DNA of 10,838 bases from JASFRI01 sp050115015. Lineage in GTDB: Bacteria > Acidobacteriota > Polarisedimenticolia > CBDVAL01. The stretch covers positions 1-10,838 of the forward strand of contig JASFRI010000122.1 of NCBI GenBank assembly GCA_050115015.1, given 5' to 3'. Positions 6,871 to 10,838 of this stretch are shown here, piece by piece. The notes below the pieces were generated by a model. It had not been told where the DNA came from. It made no database searches and saw nothing but the letters and a program-made list of their open reading frames with translations. How positions within the stretch are numbered: position 1 is the first letter of the stretch; each line of letters starts with the position of its first letter. The position numbers and the translations under genes are program-made.

Positions 6871-8131
6871 CGTTCTCCTGCTCGCCGGACTGGTGCTGCC
6901 GCCGCTCCTCGCCGGACCGGCGTACGGTCAGGGGACGAACCCGTACCACCTGAAGCCCGGGGCCCGGGGCCCGATCTGCCTGAGCTGCCATTCGGACCTG
7001 GAGGAGCAGCTCCAGCAGCGGTCGGTGCACACGCCGGTGAAGGCGGGCGAGTGCTCCGATTGCCACAGCCCCCACGCCTCCTCCCACGGCCAGCTGCTGT
7101 CCGACGACCCGGCTCGCATCTGTGCTGGCTGCCACGACGACCTGCTGCCGGCGGAGCCGGTCAGCGTGCACCCGGCCATCGCCGAGGCGGGCTGCGTCGG
7201 CTGCCACGATCCGCACGCTTCCCCCAATGCGAACAACCTGCTGTATCCCGGCAACGAACTGTGTTACGCGTGCCATGCGGACAAGCAGGCGGAGGTGGAA
7301 GGGGAGGAGTTCCAGCACGCGCCGGCGGTGGACGACTGTCTTGCCTGTCACGACCCGCACGCCTCGGGAGAGACCGTCGCGCTCCTGCGTCAGGACGTGG
7401 GCGACCTGTGCGCCGGCTGCCACGACGTGAGCCAGGCGTCCTTCGTCCAGCGTCACGGAGGCTATCCCGTGGCGGGCTCCGACTGCACCTCCTGTCACGA
7501 CCCGCACGGCTCGAATCGCTCCGGCATCCTGCTGGCACGGCTGCACGAGCCCGTTGCGAATCGCCTCTGCAGCCAGTGCCATGAGGACCCCGGGTCGGCG
7601 GATCCGCTGCAGCGGCGGAGTCCCGGGGTCTCACTCTGCGCGGGATGCCACAGCGAGGTGATCAACGAGGTCTACGCCCGCCCCGAGCTCCACTGGCCGG
7701 TGATGGAGGGGGCCGCCTGCGCGAACTGTCACGCGCCCCACGGGGCCGACGAGGCCGCCCTCCTGGTGGCGCCGCCCGAGACCCTGTGCGGCGGCTGTCA
7801 CGGCGACGTCCTCGAGGCGGTCGCGGGCTCGATGGAGGCCCATCCGCCGGTGGCGACGGGGGAGTGCACCGCCTGCCACGAGCCGCACGCGGCGGATCAC
7901 CCCTTCCTGGTGCAGGCGGCGGACGACCTGCAGCTTTGCGGGAGCTGCCACGACTGGGAGACGCACTCGTCGCACCCCATCGGTCCCGACGTGGCGGATC
8001 CGCGCAACCCCAACCTGACGCTCGGCTGCTCGAGCTGCCACCGGCCGCACGGGTCGCCGTTCAAGGCGCTGGCCCATCTGGACCTTGGCGGCGACATGTG
8101 CGTCCAGTGCCACCAGCAGATGCAACGGTGA
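6857..8131 (+). CDS. 16-haem c-type cytochrome (doubled-CXXCH repeats)
   Basis: This is a 424-residue protein with 16 CXXCH motifs by count, from CLSCH at residue 41 to CVQCH at 415. The signal peptide (core SVLLLAGLVLPPLLAGPAYG) likely cleaves near residue 24; no lipobox. The same two-haem unit recurs (C-x-x-C-H-x-P-H-A/G-S, L-L, L-C-x-x-C-H). Haem 8 follows HGGYPVAGSDC and is 28 residues before haem 9 (210 and 238), the same spacing and context as in the 26-haem protein, so the two are tandem paralogues in register over haems 1-10. The C terminus is a distinct capping module: SSHPIGPDVADPRNPNL, then C-S-S-C-H-R-P-H-G-S and a final CVQCH, which the larger protein lacks. It overlaps the upstream gene by 14 bases and is followed 4 bases later by the NHL gene. 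It is exported for electron transfer, probably together with its paralogue. Confidence 0.95.
   Translation: MRRPSVLLLAGLVLPPLLAGPAYGQGTNPYHLKPGARGPICLSCHSDLEEQLQQRSVHTPVKAGECSDCHSPHASSHGQLLSDDPARICAGCHDDLLPAEPVSVHPAIAEAGCVGCHDPHASPNANNLLYPGNELCYACHADKQAEVEGEEFQHAPAVDDCLACHDPHASGETVALLRQDVGDLCAGCHDVSQASFVQRHGGYPVAGSDCTSCHDPHGSNRSGILLARLHEPVANRLCSQCHEDPGSADPLQRRSPGVSLCAGCHSEVINEVYARPELHWPVMEGAACANCHAPHGADEAALLVAPPETLCGGCHGDVLEAVAGSMEAHPPVATGECTACHEPHAADHPFLVQAADDLQLCGSCHDWETHSSHPIGPDVADPRNPNLTLGCSSCHRPHGSPFKALAHLDLGGDMCVQCHQQMQR
6977..8113 (+). repeat. Haem-motif repeat array of the 16-haem cytochrome
   Basis: This stretch codes for the 16 CXXCH motifs. C-H-D-P-H-A/G-S occurs three times (near 7199, 7344 and 7493), with codon choices TGCCACGAT or TGTCACGAC and no long identical block. 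The units are therefore older or more diverged than the identical pair in the neighbouring array. Confidence 0.75.
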
Positions 8132-8135
8132 GCTG

Positions 8136-9026
8136 ATGCGAACCTTCCGCGTTGTCCTGGTCCTCGTGATGGCGGGCCTGAGCGCCCTGCACGCGCAGGA
8201 GGTGCGGCTGCGGCCGACCGCCGCGCTCTATCTCGACGCCGCGGGCGTGGGAATGGACGGGCCCGCGGGGGTCGGGTTCGACGGCGACTCCCTGCTGGCG
8301 ATCGCCGACACCGGGAACCGCCGCGTCCTTCTCTACCGGGTGGGAGGCGACCGGGTCGAGTTCGCCTCGGAGATCCGCACGATTCAGGTGCCCTATCCGG
8401 TTCACGTCCGCTTTGTCCCGGGCGGGGAGCTCCTGGTGCTGGATGGCCGCTCGCACCGGATCGTCCGGCTGTCGGCCGCAGGGGAGTTTCTGGGGTACCT
8501 CGACGTCCCGGAGCCGGGGCGGCTGGATCCGCTCGTCCGGTCCTTCGATGTGGACCGGACGGGAAACGTGTACGCCCTGGAGGCCGTGTCGGGTCGGCTC
8601 CTGGTGCTGGGTCCCGACGGAGCCCTGCGGCGCGAGGTGGCCTACGGCCCCTTCGCGCGGTCGCTGGCGGATGTGGCGGTGGACGCGGCGGGAAATGTCT
8701 ATGCCGTGGACGCCATCGCCCGGCGCGTGCTCGTCGCCCGGAGCGCCGACGCCGCCTTCGGGCCGCTCACGGAGCCGATGCCGGAGGACATGACGTTGCC
8801 GGCGGGGATCGCGACCGACGGGGAGGGACATCTCTACCTGGCCGACGATCATGGGTCCGGGATCGTCATCCTGGGCCAGGACGGCTCGTTCCAGGGCCGG
8901 GAGTCCGCCCTGGGCTGGAAGGAGGGCTTCCTGCGCTACCCCTCCGGGCTGACGGTCGGGAAGGACCTGCTGTTCGTCGCCGATCGTGGCAACAGCCGGG
9001 TCCAGATCTTCACGATCATCCGCTAG
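8136..9026 (+). CDS. Secreted six-bladed NHL-repeat beta-propeller
   Basis: This is a 296-residue protein from the ATG at 8136, with a signal peptide ending A-L-H-A (residue 20). The rest divides into six blades of about 30-40 residues: 42-71, 88-124, 134-170, 176-204, 221-257 and 268-295. Each shows the NHL pattern P-x-G-[IVL]-x-x-D-x-x-G-x-[LV]-[YL]-V-x-D-x-x-[NS]-x-R-[VI]. The clearest are blade 1 (LLAIADTGNRRVLLY) and blade 6 (LFVADRGNSRVQIF). Six blades fill a complete propeller with no extra domain. NHL propellers are binding scaffolds and this one has no visible haem motif or catalytic residue. The 4-base gap after the 16-haem gene and the weak GGTGAG site at 8127-8132 imply coupled translation. 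A role as partner or cap of the cytochromes outside the inner membrane is inferred; NHL proteins next to multihaem cytochromes are, to my knowledge, recurrent in metal-reducing bacteria. Confidence 0.85.
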   Translation: MRTFRVVLVLVMAGLSALHAQEVRLRPTAALYLDAAGVGMDGPAGVGFDGDSLLAIADTGNRRVLLYRVGGDRVEFASEIRTIQVPYPVHVRFVPGGELLVLDGRSHRIVRLSAAGEFLGYLDVPEPGRLDPLVRSFDVDRTGNVYALEAVSGRLLVLGPDGALRREVAYGPFARSLADVAVDAAGNVYAVDAIARRVLVARSADAAFGPLTEPMPEDMTLPAGIATDGEGHLYLADDHGSGIVILGQDGSFQGRESALGWKEGFLRYPSGLTVGKDLLFVADRGNSRVQIFTIIR

Positions 9027-9027
9027 G

Positions 9028-9042
9028 CCTGGAGCCTCCAGG
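9028..9042. terminator. Short palindrome between convergent genes (possible bidirectional terminator)
   Basis: CCTGGAG-C-CTCCAGG is a perfect palindrome in the 18-base gap between the NHL stop (9024-9026, +) and the stop of the convergent gene (9045-9047, -). As RNA it can form a 6-pair stem with a 3-base loop on either strand. There is no T-tract on either side, so termination strength is uncertain. Confidence 0.35.
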
Positions 9043-9044
9043 GC

Positions 9045-10838
9045 TCACTCCAGGATGCGCGACCGGCGCCCCTCGTAGAGCGGATTCCCCTCGTAGTAGC
9101 TTCCGCCCTCGCGGACGATCCGGCGTGCCGCCTCCCGATGGCCCTCCAGGTACGCGACCCAGGCGCGGAGGTCGATGACGGCGGGGTCCGCCGGGGCGAT
9201 CCGGGCCGCCCGCTCCACGTAGCGTCGGGCCTCCGCGGGCCTCGACCATCCCTCGGCCAGGAGGTTTCCGTAGGTCACGAGGGCGAAGAGGTCCTCCGGG
9301 TCGATCTCCAGGATGGCCTCGAGCTGCGCCGCCGCCGCGTCGAGGTCGCCGCGCCGCCCCAGCGCCGAGGCCAGGACGCGCCGGGGAGGGAGCAGCCGTG
9401 GGCGGAGCTCCACGGCGGCCCGCATCTCCTCCAGCCCGGGTCCCTCGGATCCGGCGCGCAGCAGGGCCAGCCCGTGGTAGTAGCGGACCTCCCCGTGGTC
9501 GGGGACGAGGCGTGCCGCCTCCGCCAGAAGCGGGAGCGCCCCCGTGGCGTCGCCGGCGAGGTAGCGCACGCCGGCCACGTTCCACAGGTAGGAGACGACC
9601 TGCGACCGCAGGTTGCGGTTCCACGGCGCGATCGCCACGGCGCGACCGTAGCGGTCGGCGATCGCCTCGTGAGGGGAGCCGGCCAGCTGCAGGGCCAGGC
9701 CGTCCAGGAACTCGGTCTCGCCCCGGGCCGCCGAGGCGAGCCGCCCCTCGTCCGCCGCGGACAGGGTGGGGGCGCCATGGGCCGCCCGCAACGGCACCAG
9801 GAACTCGTGGTTGCGCAGCACCCGCTCGTTCAGCGGCACCGCGTACTCCCGGGGCGAGTAGAATTCATAGAGGGGAAACTCCAGGCTGTTGCGGGGCGCG
9901 TCCACGGTGGCCGCGCGTACCGGCGGGCCGTCGGCGACGTAGTGGGCGAGGATCGCCTCGGCGCTGTCGATCCCGTACCGTCGCCAGCCGTCGAAGGCCG
10001 CGGTTTCCCGCCGCAGGCGCTCGTTCATCGCCGCCGGGTCCAGCGACAGCGGCTCGAGGGACCCGACCAGGAACGTGTTCACCGGGCCGCCCTTGTCGAC
10101 CGCCGGCAGGTAGAGGAGCCTCACCTCCGGGAAGGACGCCGCGAAGGTGGCGAGCACCATCCGGTACTGGCTGGTCGGCAGCTGATTCGCCAGCCACTGG
10201 ATCACCAGCCCCCGATCCGTCAGGTGCGAGCGGAGCAGCGCGTAGTAATCCGACGAGAAGGAGAACCCGTTGGACGCGTAGCGGTCCGCGGTCTTCTCGT
10301 CGGCGGAGATGATGTCGTAGCGTTCCGGGTGGGTTCGCAGGAAGTCCGCGATGTCGTCGATCACGATCCGGGCGCGCGGGTCCTCCAGGACGCCGTGGTT
10401 CTCGGCGGCGAAATGTGCCGCCCCCTCCACCACCGAGGGCTCGATCTCGACGCAGACGAGGCGCTGGAGCCCCGGATGGCGGAGGCTCTCGCCGATGAGG
10501 ATGCCGGAGCCGAGGCCGATGGAGAGCTCCGTCCGGTACTCCTCGAGGATGACCTTCGGCAGGTGCGCGAGGACCTGCTGCTTGTAGTCGGTGAACTCCG
10601 TCCCGCCGATGACGATCCCGTCGATGCTCATCCGCTTGGCGCCGTTGTCCCGGTCCTCGAACACCTTGGTGGTCCCGGCCAGGCCCTCGCGGTAATAGAG
10701 CACGCGGTCCGTCGGCTTCTGGAATTCGGAGGGAAACTGGAAGGGCAGTGCCGAGCCCGCCAGGAGCGCCGCGACCGCGGCGGGCATCGCCGGGACCATG
10801 AAGCGGTACGCGGCGAGGCGAGGAGAGCTTGCCAGCAG
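9045..10838 (-). CDS. Spermidine-synthase-like membrane protein with TPR tail (5' end outside window)
   Basis: The frame is open through the window edge at 10838; 13 codons lie upstream of the ATG at 10799, so that ATG is probably internal. Numbered from 10799 (584 residues): 1-20 is hydrophobic (VPAMPAAVAALLAGSALPF), consistent with the last helix of a membrane N-terminal domain, as in MFS-like/spermidine-synthase fusions. Residues 30-250 are a Rossmann methyltransferase-type fold of the spermine/spermidine synthase family: YYREGLAGTTKVFED, G-L-G-S-G at 95-99, V-E-I-E-P at 117-121 and I-D-D at 147-149. The catalytic-loop position reads YDIISADEKT (161-170) instead of the usual D-S-S-D-P, so aminopropyl transfer is doubtful. 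Residues about 345-565 are TPR helices (A-x-x-x-Y-G-R-A-V-A-I-A-P-W-N and similar). It converges on the NHL gene and is a separate transcription unit. The substrate is unknown. Confidence 0.8.
   Translation of the reverse strand: MLASSPRLAAYRFMVPAMPAAVAALLAGSALPFQFPSEFQKPTDRVLYYREGLAGTTKVFEDRDNGAKRMSIDGIVIGGTEFTDYKQQVLAHLPKVILEEYRTELSIGLGSGILIGESLRHPGLQRLVCVEIEPSVVEGAAHFAAENHGVLEDPRARIVIDDIADFLRTHPERYDIISADEKTADRYASNGFSFSSDYYALLRSHLTDRGLVIQWLANQLPTSQYRMVLATFAASFPEVRLLYLPAVDKGGPVNTFLVGSLEPLSLDPAAMNERLRRETAAFDGWRRYGIDSAEAILAHYVADGPPVRAATVDAPRNSLEFPLYEFYSPREYAVPLNERVLRNHEFLVPLRAAHGAPTLSAADEGRLASAARGETEFLDGLALQLAGSPHEAIADRYGRAVAIAPWNRNLRSQVVSYLWNVAGVRYLAGDATGALPLLAEAARLVPDHGEVRYYHGLALLRAGSEGPGLEEMRAAVELRPRLLPPRRVLASALGRRGDLDAAAAQLEAILEIDPEDLFALVTYGNLLAEGWSRPAEARRYVERAARIAPADPAVIDLRAWVAYLEGHREAARRIVREGGSYYEGNPLYEGRRSRILE

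Noticed and set aside
6840..6900. Single split cytochrome gene caused by a frameshift
   Set aside because: The downstream frame starts with its own ribosome site and a complete signal peptide, so two genes are intended, although the abrupt end of the first is noted.
5050..8113. Regular repeats suggesting a CRISPR or satellite array
   Set aside because: The periodicity is fully explained by in-frame CXXCH haem units; there are no constant repeats with variable spacers.
8085..8135. Upstream extension of the NHL frame
   Set aside because: It lies in the coding region of the 16-haem gene and would place 17 non-hydrophobic residues before a clean signal peptide starting at 8136.

Overview
The window comes from a high-GC Gram-negative bacterium (strongly G/C-ending codons, an outer-membrane beta-barrel, a lipoprotein signal, periplasmic c-type cytochromes). 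The sequence does not fix the phylum. Myxococcota, Desulfobacterota, Acidobacteriota or an uncultured metal- or sediment-associated lineage would all fit. No mobile element, CRISPR array, tRNA or rRNA was seen.

Layout. (1) Positions 3-3122, + strand: the C-terminal part of a gene for a discoidin-like domain joined to a roughly 16-strand outer-membrane beta-barrel, then a small lipoprotein with one CsgG/LpoB/TolB-N-like domain, then a secreted protein with two more such domains. (2) Positions 3123-3223: a 101-base gap holding a hairpin after the stop and a plausible sigma-70-type promoter. (3) Positions 3224-9026, + strand: a tightly coupled run of four genes. They encode a SurA/PpiC-like periplasmic foldase with a duplicated body, a 26-haem cytochrome c, a 16-haem cytochrome c and a six-bladed NHL-type beta-propeller. 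Junctions are a 4-base overlap, a 14-base overlap and a 4-base gap. (4) Positions 9045-10838, - strand, convergent: the C-terminal part of a membrane-anchored spermidine-synthase-like methyltransferase-fold protein with a TPR tail, probably unrelated to the cassette.

How the genes may work together (inference). The seven + strand genes look like one export-and-electron-transfer module. The two cytochromes would carry 42 haems. The foldase would keep these low-complexity, haem-loaded chains competent in the periplasm. The barrel would give passage or anchoring in the outer membrane, the CsgG-like proteins would assist assembly or secretion, and the propeller would act as a partner or scaffold. 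Multihaem cytochromes, PpiC-like proteins, NHL proteins and outer-membrane barrels are known, from memory, to co-occur in extracellular-electron-transfer loci of Geobacter-like bacteria. The doubled CsgG-like genes and the degenerate double foldase are the least familiar parts. The terminal electron acceptor or donor cannot be read from the sequence.
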